Shown here: positions 11,896 through 23,869 of the stretch, piece after piece | Layout: each line of letters begins with the position of its first letter | Position numbering within the stretch: position 1 is the first letter of the stretch | Assembly: GCA_947650365.1 (NCBI GenBank) | Contig: OX393550.1 | Span: forward strand, 118,310,874 to 118,374,873 | Origin: Chamaelirium japonicum | Lineage: Eukaryota; Streptophyta; Magnoliopsida; Liliales; Melanthiaceae | Length of the DNA: 64,000 nucleotides | Direction: 5' to 3' | The notes under the pieces: generated by a model | Told to the model about the DNA's origin: nothing | Databases searched by the model: none | Seen by the model: the letters and a program-made list of their open reading frames with translations, nothing else | Made by a program: the position numbers and the translations under genes

Positions 11896-12145
11896 AACCC
11901 CCCCCCCCCTTCAAATTTATGGTGCATCATATATATACTGAGAGTTTACTAATAAAGTGACGAAAGCATGCAACAATAAGGGGCTTCATGAGGAAGTTGG
12001 CAATCTGCTCCTTTGAGGATGAAGGGGAAACATATGATATGGACGAGAAACTCCTGACGCACATAATGGCAATCAGCCTCAATATGTTTTCGTGGGGGTT
12101 TTTTTTTGGAATCAGGCGGTTCGGTTGGCAGGCACAATCTAACAA
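11896..12145 (-). pseudogene. Ty1/copia RNase H tail, broken
   Basis: On the minus strand several short pieces match the end of a copia polyprotein: HIEADCHYVRQEF (family pattern HIEvDCHfvRe), SSKEQIANFLMKPL (family SkdQiADifTKpL) and ACFRHFISKLSVY just before a stop. A G-rich polypurine tract (around 11900-11912) follows, as expected before a 3' LTR. Only this tail is seen. It is a fossil with a few breaks. Confidence 0.65.
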
Positions 12146-12149
12146 ACCA

Positions 12150-13256
12150 AGGAATGTAGTAGACCGGATTTACATGGAAAACCCTTTTCTCAACGTCGAA
12201 GGAAAAAAAATCACAGGGTGGGGCGAGTACACTATCAAGGCAAACGGGTTATAAACTCTCACCCTAACCCTCTTACACCCAGAGAGGACCGGCCTCCCAA
12301 ATGTCAACTTCTCAAGTCTCTCTCTCTCTCTCTCTCTCAAGCTCCTAAACTCCGAAAAGAATTGGGCAGCACCTTCTTCTCCAGAAATCGGATCCTCCTC
12401 TCTGAGGGGTATGTCCCCTTTTATAAAGCTGTTATGTGACAACTGTTGCCTTCTGTGCAGGGCAATATTGATGACGTTCTCCCGCGATTTGCGCAACTGC
12501 TCTACGAGTGAGCGACGTGTCATCTTGTATGCTCTGGGTGGTCACAGATGGTGATACTTACTTTACCAGTCGATCGGAAATCTCGGGGCATGAGTTGTCT
12601 TCCTGTAATCGTCGCCCGACCAAGATTCTTGGGAGTAGTTACTGCTCAGTCTTGGTGCGCGATCTTTGGGCCAGCCCTTCGTGTGAATACTTGCGTGGTC
12701 GTGGCGAGACGCATGGTCGACCGAGACACGCGACCGTCTGAGGTGCAGCTGGGCCAAGTGCGCGACCGATCGGCGTGAAACGCATGACCGACCTGGTCGT
12801 GGCCAAGCCCAAGCGAGCGGCCGACCGGCACGAAACGCGCGGCCGACCAGCACGAAATGCGCGACCAACCAGGTCTCGGCAAGGCCTAGGTGTGCGGCCG
12901 ACTGGCACGAAACGGGCGATCGATCGGGTCTCGGCCAGGCCTAGGCGCATGGCCGACTTGGTCGTGGCCTGGCCCAAGCGTGCGGCCGGGTGCTGAGCAT
13001 TCATTCTTTCTCCTTAGGTAGGGTACACACAATACCCCCTTGTTATCGGTCGGTTTCTGGGGCTTTCCGACTGGTCAGGACCATTCTGTCTCGGTTTGCA
13101 TGCCATGGAGGTATTGTTCTCTGGCTTCAATGTTGCTAGAGTCATAAATGCTAGGCCAATATTTTCCTTATCCGGGCCAAACGGTGTCCCTACATGCCGC
13201 CACACGGCCCCCCGAATTTCTCGCGATTTGAACCGACCCCCAAGGCTTCCATGTTT
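12150..13256. other. GC-rich degenerate repeat block
   Basis: A (CT)n tract lies at about 12319-12340. From about 12690 to 12985 the sequence is GC-rich, unlike its neighbours, and made of imperfect repeats of a CGGCCGACYGGCACGAAACG theme alternating with GGTCTCGGCCAGGCCTAGG, at roughly 55-75 bp spacing. The open frames here on both strands are by-products of this composition. With the TATA box downstream it could be the U3 part of an old gypsy LTR, but no second copy is in the window. Confidence 0.45.
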
Positions 13257-13272
13257 CTCTATAAATAGAGCC
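13257..13272 (+). promoter_or_regulatory. TATA box
   Basis: CTCTATAAATAGAGCC is a strong plant TATA box with a pyrimidine-rich stretch downstream, where transcription would start near 13285-13295. It precedes the coding remains at 13601 and probably belongs to a retroelement LTR. Confidence 0.5.
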
Positions 13273-13600
13273 TAGAGGGCTCTCATTTTCTATCTCTGCC
13301 TTAAATCTTCCTATCTTTCTCATCAGCAGGTCAGGCATCTTTTGGGTCGGTCGCGTATTTTATGGGTAGGTCGCGCACTTGGTGCTCGGCCCCCTTCGTC
13401 GGTCAAGTCGCTCCGTCGAGCCCTTCGGCCGGCCGTGCACTTCGCACGGAATAGTCGGTCGTGCATCTTAGGCCTGACTATCGTTGGTCGCTTGTCTTGT
13501 AGCCAATGCGCAGTCGTCCGTTGGTAGTATGCCTCGCCTGTTGCATATTTCATATCGAGCAGACGTGCCTCCCATCGGCTAGCTTCTCCTACATCGACGA

Positions 13601-14369
13601 TGGCTTTTGGGTGGTATACTAAGAAACTCCTCATGATGGATGACATTCGATTAGCTTTCGGCATCCCCGTCGACATCTCCCTTTCCTTTGCGACTGGTCC
13701 CTTGGACCCTTCAGACGACCGGACGATTGTCACTTTGGGACAATTGAGGTGTGCCTGAGACTTCCATTGAGGAGCTTCTCCGGTCAACTACTGGAGCGCA
13801 TGGGAGTTTCCCCCAGTCAGATTGCGGGCAACGGTTAGAGGATACTCCGTTGCGTGGAAGCGATACAAGAGTTATCGGGGTAGTAGATTTGTGTGGCTTA
13901 TCTTCTCAAGAAGTATATCATTAAGGACTACAAGGTAACCGTTGGGGGCCGTAGACTCCTATTTCAGCTTACAGGCTCGTGCTGGCTGCCATCCTCCTAT
14001 CGGTAGCATGTCAGACTCTGTGAGGGTCTAAAAAGATTGCCCGCTTGTGGTTGGGGGGTTGTAGAGGGGACGCTACAAGGTTTCTGGGACTCCTTCGCAC
14101 CTTGCGTATGTTACAGAGGATTACTATCCCACCGGACAACTCAAATGTCCGGAATCTATCAAAGAAGATTTGGATAGGATGATTAGGAGGGTTACTGAAG
14201 GCGATGACGACTGGAAGCAGCTGTTCCTGAAGCTTCCGTTGGTCAGGGTTCATACTTCTGGATCGACTCCTAAGAAAGGGAAGCACCCAGTTGACTCTAC
14301 TATCCCGCGCGCGTCGACTAATAGAAGAGGAGAGAGATATGTTTCCACTACAGGACTTCCCGATAGGTA
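13601..14369 (+). pseudogene. Gypsy-type transposon N-terminal remains
   Basis: A short frame opens with ATG at 13601 (MAFGWYTKKLLMMDDIRLAF). Further along, weak matches in more than one frame resemble the plant 'putative gypsy type transposon' region (Pfam Transposase_28), for example GVSPSQIAGNG and YLLKKYIIKDYK. This type of sequence accompanies Tat-like elements. The remains are old and broken. Identification rests on short motifs only. Confidence 0.35.
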
Positions 14370-15320
14370 TGTTAGTCGAGCTGGGGCTGCCACCTTGAGC
14401 CCGCAGCCCAACTGTATTGTTATAAAAAACTAAAAATATCACTTTTGAATTTTGGTTTCACGTTAACTAACTAAATGTCACTTATAAAAGCAAATGTTAC
14501 GTAAAACTGACAGTTGCAAAATCAAGAGACACTTTATCTGACACAAATTACAGATAAAAGTCTCTTAATTTTACAACTGTCAAAAACTAAAAATATCACT
14601 TTCGAAATCTTCGTTTCACGTTAACTGACTAAATGTCACTTACAAAAGTAAATATCACATAAAAATGACACTTGCAAAATCAAGAGATACTTTATCGGAG
14701 ACATTTTCAATTTGTAATAGTTGTAAAATCAAGAGACACTTTTATCGGTATTTTGTGTCCGATAAAAAGTATCTCTTGATTTTGCAATTGTCACTTTTAT
14801 GTGACATTTACTTTTGTAAGTAACGTTTAGTTAGTTAACGTGAAACCAAGATTTCAAAAGAGATATTTTTAATTTTTTTATAACAATCCGGTCGGGCTGC
14901 GGGCTTAAGGTAGCAGCCAGAGCTCAGCCTATGGTGAATTTGGGCCGGGCTGGATCGGGCTGGGTTTGTTCGGGCCGGGCTAGGGCCGAGTTCGAGCCAA
15001 TGAGCTTTTTTTTACAATCCTAGGGTAGTCTTATATCCAAAATTTTTTCTTAGAATTTCATAGGCAATATGGATCTAGTTTTGTAGAGCTTGATTAGTAG
15101 ATTACAAAAATATAAATTTTTTATAATTTCAATAAGTATACAAGAAGTTATGATTTTTTAATAATGAAAAATATAACTCACAAATAAAACAAACAGCTCA
15201 TTCTTTAATCTTTTTAAAAGTTGAGGTAAGACAAATCAAGGGTATAAGAGTCCAGTTTCAATTGCCACGTCAAGGGGCTTTGTTGGGGCCTTTAGAAGGT
15301 GAGATCTAAATCATTTTTCT
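14370..15320. repeat. Foldback repeat, unit 1 (left end incomplete)
   Basis: From about 14423 to 14885 the unit is an inverted repeat: the left arm runs TTATAAAAAACTAAAAATATCAC ... TTTACAACTGTC in pieces, and the right arm is its reverse complement, ending TTTTTTTATAACAA. Outside the core is a GC-rich stretch of GGGCTGCGGGC/GGCCGGGCT motifs, then an AT-rich arm with TAGGGTAGTCTTATATCC and ACAAGAAGTTATG. The left outer arm is short (from about 14370, GAGCTGGGGCTGCCACCTTG). No coding capacity. Confidence 0.75.
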
Positions 15321-16850
15321 TCTAGAAAAAATGATTCACGTCTCACCTTCTATAAACCCAAAACAAACCCCATGACGTGGCAAAAGTTCAAATGTCTTAA
15401 TTGCCTTTAAGAGAATGATCTAAGTACGGCAAGCCTCAACTTCCACTTCCATCAAATTTTTTAAATAATATTTTTTGGGAGTTGAGTTTTTTATTTTAAA
15501 AAATCCATAACTTCTTGTATATATATCGAAATTTAAAAAAAATTATTTTTATGGAATCTACTCATGAAGCTCTACAAAACTAGACTCATATTGTCTATAA
15601 AATTCTAAGAAAAAAATTTGGATATAACACTACCCTAGGGTATAAACAAAGCCCAGCCACCTGAACTTGGCCCAGCCCGGTCAAAGGTCCGACCCGACTC
15701 GGCCCGAACATACCATGGGTCGAGCTCGAGCTGCCACCTTGAGCCCACTGCCTGGTCCGAAAGGAAGCACCTTGAGCCAACATTTAGTCATTTGATGATT
15801 GTAATAAAAAAACTCAAAATGTCACTTTTGAAATCTTAGTTTCACGTTAACTGACTAAATATCACTTACAAAAGCAAATGTCACATAAAATTGATAGTTG
15901 CAAAATCAAGAGACATTTTATCAGACACAAACTGACTATAAAAGTGTTTTAATTTTACAATTGTCAAAAACTAAAAATATCACTTTTGCAATCTTGGTTT
16001 TACTTTAACTGACTAAATGTCACTTACAAAAGCAAATGACACATAAAACTAACACTTACAAAATCTAGGGACACTTTATCCAACACAAACTATCAATAAA
16101 GTGTTTCTTAATTTTACAACTGTTAATTTACATGACATTTGGTTTCGAAAGTGATATTTTTAGTTTTTGACAGTTGTAAAATTAAGAGACACTTTTATCG
16201 TTAGTTTGTGTCTGATCAAGTATCTCTTGATATTGCAACTGTCAATTTTACTTGACGTTTGCTTTTGTTAGTGACATTTAGTCAATTAATATAAAACTAA
16301 GATTTCAAAAGTGGCATTTTGAGTTTTTTTTATAACAATCAACAAATGGCTAAATATAGGCTCAAGGTGCTTCCTTTCTGGCTGGGTCGAGCCAGGCTGC
16401 AGGCTTAAAAAGGTAGCTTGAGCCCGGCCCATAGTGTGTTTGGGCCAGGTTCGGGCCGATGGACTTCGTTTACACCCCTAGGATAGTCTTATATCTAAAT
16501 TTCTTTCTTAGAATTTCATAGATAATATGAGTATAGTTTTGTAGAGCTCCATGAGTAGATTCCAAAAGTACAAATTTTATTCAATTTTTGATATGTATAT
16601 AAGAAGTTATGGATTTTTTAAAATGAAAGCCTCAACTCTCAAAAAATATTATTTAAAAAATCTGATGGAAATGAGAACTGAAGCTTGCCGTGTTTAGATC
16701 ATTCTATTAAGGACAATTAAGACATTTGAACTTTGCTTTGTTTTTCTCATGAAATTGTTCATCCGAAGATGGTTGCCACATCATAAAGCTTCTTGATGGG
16801 GCCTATATCATGGGACTTCTCTATCACTACTCTATTTCTAGTATTTCATA
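15321..16850. repeat. Foldback repeat, unit 2 (complete)
   Basis: The most complete unit, about 1.5 kb. The left outer arm (15340-15790) contains CCATAACTTCTTGTATATAT, AACTAGACTCATATTGTC and GCTGCCACCTTGAGCCCA. The core inverted repeat is 15800-16350, centred near 16075. The right outer arm (16360-16820) repeats the left one in inverted orientation (TATAAGAAGTTATGGATTTT). Nearly the whole unit can pair with itself. No transposase frame is present. Confidence 0.8.
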
Positions 16851-18365
16851 GTGGTCATCAAAGAAAAATGATTCATGTCTCACCTTCTATAAGCCCCAAA
16901 CAAGCCCCCATGATATGGCAAAGTTCAAATGTCTTATTTGCCCTCAAGAGCATGCTCTATACGTGGTAAGCATAGGCTTTCATTTCCATCAGATTTTTTA
17001 AATATAATTTTTGAGAGTAGAGTTTTCTACTTTAAAAAATCTATAACTTCTTGTATACATATTATATTTTTATAAAATTTATATTTTTGGAATCTACTCA
17101 TGGAGCTTTGCAAACCTAGACTCATATTGCCTGTGAAATTCTAAGAAAAAAAATGGATATAAGACTACCCTAGAGGTGTAAACAAAGTCCATCGGTTCGA
17201 ACCTAGACCAGTTCGATCAATAGCCCGACTCGGCCTGGCCCGAACACACATGGACCGGGCTCAAGCTGCCACTTTAAGCTCGCAGCCCGGCCCGAAGCCT
17301 GCTCTGATCCGGTGCAAAAAAAAGAACATTGAGCCCACATTTATACATTTGTTGATTGTTATAAAAAACTCAAAATGTAACTTTTAAAATCTTGGGTTCA
17401 CATTAACTGACTAAATATCACTTACAAAAGCAAATGTCGCGTAAAACTGACTATTGCAAAACTAAGAGAACTTTATCGGATACAAACTGACGATAAAAGT
17501 CTCTTAATTTTACAACTGTTAAAAACTAAAAATATCACTTTTGAAATATTGGTTTCACGTTAACTGACTAAATGTTACTTACAAAAACAAATGTCACGTA
17601 CAACTAACACTTACAAAATCAAGAGACACTTTATCCGACACAAACTGCTAATAAAGTCTCTTAATTGTACAACTGTCAATTTATGTGGCATTTGATTTTG
17701 AAAGTGGCATTTTTAGTTTTTGACAGTTGTAAAATTAACACTTTTATCGTCAGTTTGTGTCTGATAAAGTGTCTAGCTCTTGATTTTGCAACCGTAAGTT
17801 TTACGTGACTTTTGCTTTTGTAAGTGACATTTAGTCAGTTAACGTACCATGATTTCAAAAGCAACATTTTGAGTTTGTTTATAACAATCAACAAATAACT
17901 AAATGTGGGCTGAATGTGCTTCCATTTGGGCCGGGTTGTGGGCTCAAGGTGGCAGCTCGAGCCCGACCCATAGTGTGTTTGGGTCAGGCCGGGTTGGGCC
18001 GTTGACCGGGCTGGGCCGGGTTCGGACCGATGGACTTTGTTTACACTCATAGGGTAGTATTATATCTAATTTTTTTCTTAGAATTTTATAGGCAATATGA
18101 GTCTAGTTTTGTAGAACTCCATTAGTAAATTCAAAAAATACAAATTTGATAAAATTTTGATATGTATACAAGAAGTTATGAATTTTTTAAAGTGGAAAGC
18201 ACAACTCCGAAAAAATTATATTTAAAAACCGGGTGGAAATGAGAGTCTATGCTTACCGTGTATAGCATATTAAATTATTAATCCGTTGGATGGTTACCAC
18301 TTCATGGGGCTTCATGGTGGGGCCTATATAATGGGGCTCCCCTATCACTACTCGCCATCAAAACA
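16851..18365. repeat. Foldback repeat, unit 3
   Basis: Same architecture as unit 2: left arm 16885-17340, core 17355-17890, right arm 17920-18350. Core starts of the three units are 1383 and 1552 bp apart. Units differ by many substitutions and small indels, so the duplication is not recent. Confidence 0.8.
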
Positions 18366-18524
18366 TTACCAAACACTGTACTTGATCAAGGCCTCTTATT
18401 CAGATAGAGGTTAAGTGCTTAAGAGGCTTAAAATAGTGGCTAAGCACTTAAGAGGTTTGAAATAGGGGTTTGTCGAAGCCGGTGTGGATGCTCTAAGGGA
18501 AGGTTCTCTCCTCTTCTAATAAAG

Positions 18525-18838
18525 GGCAAATTATAAAAATCTCCCTGAACTATACACCTTATTTCATATTAGTCCCTCAACTTTTCTATTTGAACAATTT
18601 GAACCTTGAACTATGCTCCGTTTGCATTTAACCTTCTCTATCAACATTTTATCCCAAAAATACCCTAATAATTTTCAATAAGACTCAAATAATTTTGAAA
18701 ATATTTAACTTGTGCTTACTATATGATAAAGGTATGGAGAATTGTTCAAGGTTCGAATTGTTCAAAAAAAAAAAAAAAAAAGTTGAGGGATCCATATGGA
18801 ATAAGATGTATAATTCATAATAGATTCTTGTAATTTAC
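18525..18838. mobile_element. MITE-like element with about 60-bp imperfect TIRs
   Basis: The left end (GCAAATTATAAAAATCTCCC ... AGTCCCTCAACTTTT) is inverted at the right end (AAAGTTGAGGGATCCATATG ... TTCTTGTAATTTACG) with about three quarters of bases matching. An A run lies just inside the right arm. A similar start motif (GGGGTAAATTACACTTTG) recurs at 26041. Confidence 0.55.
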
Positions 18839-18951
18839 GTTTTAATAAAATCAAGGATAGGATCAAGTCCATGTGGTACAGATCTTGGAAGTAGCACCTA
18901 ACCCTCTTATCCTTATGATTCATAGACTACATTAGGTGGGGTGGGGTGGGG

Positions 18952-18952
<1 letters not shown>

Positions 18953-18993
<41 letters not shown>
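18953..18993. repeat. (GA)n microsatellite
   Basis: About 20 uninterrupted GA units preceded by four GGGGT repeats. Confidence 0.95.
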
Positions 18994-18996
<3 letters not shown>

Positions 18997-19820
18997 CTTA
19001 ACGATATCTACAAGAAAGTCTCAATGACAGTTTGCTATATAAACATTGCTTGGAAGAGAAAAAAAGATCCCTAAAGAACCCAAGATTGATCCGCTATGAA
19101 AGTCGGGAGTACGTCCCATTTACTAAGGTTTGCTTAGTCGGTGGGGAAGGATCTCTCCACTTTTCAGAACCAAATCAAGATAGATTGTTGGTGAAGGAGT
19201 TAGCTTCACAAGAAGAAACTTAAAGCCACCACACTTAAGCAAAGGAAAGGAAAGCGAGGAAAGACTAAGCTTTAACCTAATAATACATAGCTCCCTCCAA
19301 TGTTTCTTTATGGCCAAGCATGAAAAGGATGTAACACAAAGGAAAAGTAGCAATCAAAGGCAATGGTGACACCCAACATAAAGAAATCACAGCCAAGCCC
19401 TAAAAGAATATATCACCCCTGGTCCTAAGGAGGAAATCCAAGATGTCACCACACTTATCATGTGAGGGTGGGCCAAAATGAGGTGCAGATGGACCAGAGC
19501 ATCATCAAAGACCGACATCAGTATTGTCCGTCCGATTTCCTTCACGATAAACATGTGATGTCCTAGCTCCCAATCATGGATTTCCTTCACGGGTGCTGGC
19601 ATTGCCACCGGTCGTAGGGAAATTAAAGAATCCGGCAATCGGTCCATTTCCTCGAAACTGAAATGGACGCTGGACCGTCTTGCTTCATCCATAGACAAAG
19701 GCAGATCCATGTGGTCTGTTATTTATAAGGATTGTGACAAGCTTAGCAAAAAGCTAAATTAGTTAAAGAAGCTGAATTGGATCATTTGCATCTCATACCT
19801 CAGTAAAAAAAAAAGAAAAC
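18994..19820. other. Intergenic DNA, no recognised gene
   Basis: A 107-codon minus-strand frame at 19387-19710 (contains HDWELGHHMFIVKEIGRT) resembles nothing I know and has no supporting signals. The rest is featureless. Confidence 0.4.
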
Positions 19821-19825
19821 CGGGT

Positions 19826-20330
19826 TTCATGTTTGCAAATCGACCATTACAAACTAGTCTAGCTAGTTTATATTAACACATACCCGAAGACCTTGATTTG
19901 CATATCGACCCTCCAAGACATATAAAGTTATTCACCCTTCTGTGACTATCCGTCAATAGAAAATGACTGAACCACGGTGGGCTTCTAACCTGAGGTCGAA
20001 ATAACCATTCTAATTGTGATCAAAGGGTGATTACGACCTGGATGGTCCTTTTTAGTGCGGGCATCCAAACCCTAACTCCACTCCGTCCTCCCCTTCATGT
20101 TTGTCTAGCCCTCCAGCTCGTCCGATAGTCCTCGATGCTCGTCGGGCAGGCTCGACTCGATAGCCATGCACTTTTACACCTAATAAATAACATGGGAATA
20201 TTTTAAGTATATTCGTCCTTTTCAAATAGTAGCTAACCGGAGGGGTGAATTTGCACAAATTTATATGTTTTGGAGGGTCGATATGCAAACATAAGGTTTC
20301 AAGAGTTGATACGCAATTAAACTGGCTTAT
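19826..20330. repeat. Imperfect inverted repeat, possible TIR element
   Basis: CATATCGACCCTCCAAGACA near 19901 is inverted as TTTTGGAGGGTCGATATG near 20270, with further arm similarity around TTCACCC. The ends of the element and a target duplication are not clear. Confidence 0.45.
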
Positions 20331-20703
20331 AGCTGTATATTTGTAAAAAGGCCCTGTAATTAATATAATGTACGCTGCCTACTTTGATGAAGGTAACTTA
20401 GGATCCCTGAGTACAAAACAATAATTGAATATTTGATCTCCACTCCATTGTGGCAACTTTGCTATCTAAATTGGTTTGTACTGCTGGTGACATTGACATT
20501 CAATCAAACAGTTGCACATGGAGACATCGATCAACATTCCACGTACCATCAGGCTACATACATAATTTAATAAACTGGTAGGGGTCAAGGCCGATCGAAC
20601 CCCCCCCCCCCCCCCTCATGTACTAAGAGGAATACAAATCAATCTACATACATCATCGGTATGGTACCTACGAATTTCGTTCATTGGTGGATTAATTTGT
20701 ACG
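20331..20703. other. Intergenic DNA with poly(C)
   Basis: Contains a 16-bp C run at 20600-20615. Nothing else is visible. Confidence 0.5.
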
Positions 20704-20708
20704 GTTAA

Positions 20709-21400
20709 TCTTTTTTTTTTTTTTGGTACATGGGGCTATGGTCGGTACATAACGACCTGCGCGCATGTCCTCCTTCGATACATCTAACAGAACCGAAGGG
20801 AAGTTAGACTCCCAGGTCTCTTTAACACCCAACATTTGAGCCTTGGAGGCTAGTCAATGTGTGGCACTATTAGCAGTTCAGAGGACCCATTGACCATATC
20901 CCAAGCCTTCAAACAACCTACAATAATGAAAAAGATCTAAGGTGCTCCCTTTCCCCTGAATCAGAGCATCTCGGGCTCGAGAAGCATCGGTGAACAAGAC
21001 CACCTTACTAGTTGATCTTTTGGCTAAATCCTCCAAAGCCACTTTAATCACCCACGACTCGGCCTCAAGGGGAGATTGAACCTGGCATCTGAACACTAGC
21101 ATAGCACACAAAAGGCTTGAATTGGTAGCTAATACCCAAGCCCCACTCGCAATCCCCTCCGCCAACTGGAAGGAGCCATCTGTCCATATTAGGTACTGCC
21201 CAGGGCCCCCTGACCAGCCATGGTAGAATAAATATTCGGCTCAATTAGTCGATCGGTGCCCCTATAAAGCAAGCTGAGGGCAATCCAATTTGACTTGTCC
21301 AAATAGTATGGCACATCGGGCTTTCCACAAGAGCCACATAGCTACCGCCAATACCTCACCCGGCACTAGAGAGCTGCCCTTCTGGTCCTCTCAAGACCAT
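20709..21400 (-). mobile_element. LINE 3' end carrying an RNase H domain
   Basis: The minus-strand frame at 20878-21165 is an RNase H-like domain of the plant RVT_3 type: AEGIASGAWVLATNSS, then SPLEAESWVIKVALEDLA, then KVVLFTDASRARDAL, which holds the acidic catalytic positions E and D. Upstream sequence (21350-21170) keeps the linker WTDGSFQL. After the domain come LASKAQMLGVKETWE and a poly(A) (T run at about 20709-20723 on the plus strand), the expected LINE 3' end. The copy is 5'-truncated and the copia element begins beside it. An alternative is a stand-alone host RNase H-like gene, but the poly(A) favours a LINE. Confidence 0.7.
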
Positions 21401-21424
21401 GGCCTCAATATCTTCAACAGATAA

Positions 21425-21557
21425 TGTTACGAAGAGAATAGGTTTGGGGAGAAAAAACACATTGTATTTATCACCAATCTCATACCTGTCCTTATATAGA
21501 GAGATAACGCACACCTTTACATTACCACAACCGCGGTGGGACTAATATAATACTAAC
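21425..21557 (-). repeat. 3' LTR of the copia element
   Basis: On the minus strand it starts TGTTAGTATTATATTAG directly after the polypurine tract GAGGGGGGG and ends CTTCGTAACA, with TGTTA...TAACA ends. At about 133 bp it is short for a copia LTR. TCTCTATATAAGG is the likely TATA box. Confidence 0.75.
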
Positions 21558-22829
21558 ACCCCCCCTCAAACTCACGGTGGGTCAACTACTGAGAGTTTAC
21601 GAATAAGAAACAAAAAACGAGGAGATGGATGACACTTCGTGAATAAGTCATCAATCTGCTCCGTCGAAGAGACATAAGGCAAAGAGATGGTCCCAGCCTC
21701 GTACTGCTCTCGGGAGAAACCACAATCTAGTTCAATGTGCTTGGTCCGCTCATGAAACACCGGATTGCTGACAATCTAAATAGCACTTTTGTTGTCACAA
21801 TGAAGAGCAGTGGGACCCGAGGTATCAACACCAAGATCTCGAAGAAGACGTAGGAGATGAACGATCTCCTTTGTAGCAGTGGCCATGGCATGAAATTCGG
21901 CCTCAGTACTAGAGAGAGAAATCACCTTCTGTTTCTTGCTCTTTTAGGAGATAAGAAAGTCACCAAGAAACATGCAGTAACCAGTAGTCGAGCGACGAGT
22001 AGTCGGGTCCCTTGCCCAGTCGGCATCAGAGTATGCACGAAGAGCTAGAGAGGTGGAGGACGAGAAGAAGAGTGACCGAGTGATAGTGCCATGAAGGTAC
22101 CTAAGAGTCCTAAGAAGAGTAGCGTAGTGAACAGAGTGAGGGGCATCCACAAACTGGCTGAGAATACTGACGTCATGAGCAATATTCGGTCTGGTGATGC
22201 AGAGATAGACTAGCTGACCAACTATCTCACGGTACCTAGTAGGATCTGAGAGGGGCTCACCATCGACAGGGCGGAGTTTCACATGAAGCTCAAGAGGAGT
22301 GTCAACTGTATGACAATCAGAGAGTGCAGCCCGAGCAAGAATGTCAGCTGTATACTTCTGCTGAGAAAGTAGAATCCCCCTGGCGCTCCTAGCAACCTCC
22401 AGGCCAAGAAAATAACATAGAGGACCAAGATCCTTCATCTGAAATTGGCTCTGAAGATGCTCCTGAAGGAAGGCTATAGCACGGGTATCATCACCAGTAA
22501 GAATCATGTCATCGACATAGAGAAGGATGATGGCCCGACCCTAGGGGGAAGTCCACACAAACATAGAATGGTCTTAAAACCTCTCCACAAAGCTGATTTC
22601 AGTAACTGCCCGACGAAAATGCTCAAACCAGGCACGAGGAGCCTATTTGAGGCCATAGATAGCTCGACGAAGATGACATACATGCTGAGGAGGTGTGTTG
22701 AGGCCCGGAGGAGACTGTATATAGACAACCTCGGAGAGATAACCGTGAAGAAAAGCATTCTTCACATCCATCTGTGACTGGGGCCAACCTCTTGCCGTAG
22801 CAACAATGAGAAGAGTCCGAAAAACCACA

Positions 22830-23360
22830 TGTTAGGATGAGACTAATACAATCTCACATGTTGGAACTCGAGGCCCTCGCACTGCGGAAGGAGTGTGGAA
22901 TAGAACGTAGGAAAAACCATCTTAGGGAAGATGAAGATTTACCACCATCGAGAAGACTGAACAAAGAAACAAGCACAAGTAATCACACACGATATTCTGA
23001 AAATATCGATCAGCAGATTCACTAGAGAAAAAAAATACAAAGAGCACATGTATGCTTGTCCTCTACCAATCCCTCTCTCATCTACAAAAAGATACCCCCC
23101 AAAGGGAACAGATCCCGTAGTCCTTTACCCCGAAGAACAAAGAAAAAACTCTTCCGAAAACTCAATCTCAAGTCTCCAAAGGATTCCCCTCCCTCTTCCT
23201 TGATGATGGATACCCTCTAAACCACTTATAGAGCCTTATAATTCCTCTCCTAGCTTACTAGGTTCATCCTAGAACATCTTATTTATATGCACATGTTCGT
23301 TTCTGACTTGTGGAAGGAAGCCCATGCGTTACACGCCGAATCGCCTCAATCACGTGCTAC
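22830..23360 (-). mobile_element. LTR-like insertion inside the copia element
   Basis: About 530 bp of non-copia sequence lies where the integrase should be. Read on the minus strand it has an LTR layout: a TATA-like CATATAAATAAG near 23285, a G-rich leader, a GTATTTTTTTTCTC stretch, and a CATCCTAACA end at 22830. It is most simply a solo LTR of another copia-type element. The outer boundary and target duplication are uncertain. Confidence 0.45.
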
Positions 23361-23869
23361 TAGACTAGATGATGTGCATACCTGGGGAGGTCATGTGCAC
23401 ACCTGTACCCTTGTTCTTCATCGAACATTGTGCATGTGCCGTTGCTCTTCCAGCTAACATGTATAGGCCTCCACCAAAGATCCTTTTTATGATCATGGTT
23501 GCTCCATCCCAAACCTCCACAACTCCATCTTAATCGGTGAACTTGTATCCAGGAGAATCTAGCCTGGAAAGAGAGACTAGATTTTCTATCCACCTCGGAA
23601 CATGACATACATACTTGAGTGTCTGTACTCGCCCACTAGACATCTTAAGTCGAATATCTCCAAATCTCCTTATTGACACCTTGGAGTCGTCGCCAGCCGT
23701 CAACTTGTCATTATCGCACTTCACATACTTGTTGAATCATGCCCCGCACGAAAAACTATGATGTGTGGCCCCACTATTGATTATCAAGTCATGATCTGAT
23801 ATGGTATCCGTGGTAGCTATCAGAACATCCCCTTCATCAACTTCCCTTGACGAGGCATAATGTAATTCC

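Larger units (their letters stand above)
21425..23860 (-). mobile_element. Ty1/copia element, broken
   Basis: Minus-strand fossil. Parts in order from 23860 downward are: a protease motif (NSGATHHSF), the gag-pre-integrase stretch (NLVSLSRLDSPGYKFTD), RT (QMDVKNAFLHGYLSEVVYIQ, 22643-22828, and the large frame 21944-22507 with QMKDLGPLCYFLGLEV), RNase H (YSDADWARDPTTRRSTTGY, then HIELDCGFSREQ), polypurine tract and a short 3' LTR. Protease then RT after the pre-integrase region is the copia order. A 5' LTR and the N-terminal gag are not seen in the window. It carries several breaks and an LTR-like insertion in the integrase region. Age cannot be set without two LTRs. Confidence 0.85.

Noticed and set aside
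12646-13004. Arg/Ala-rich minus-strand frames of 78-121 codons
   Set aside because: All three overlap in different frames over the GC-rich degenerate repeat; composition explains their openness.
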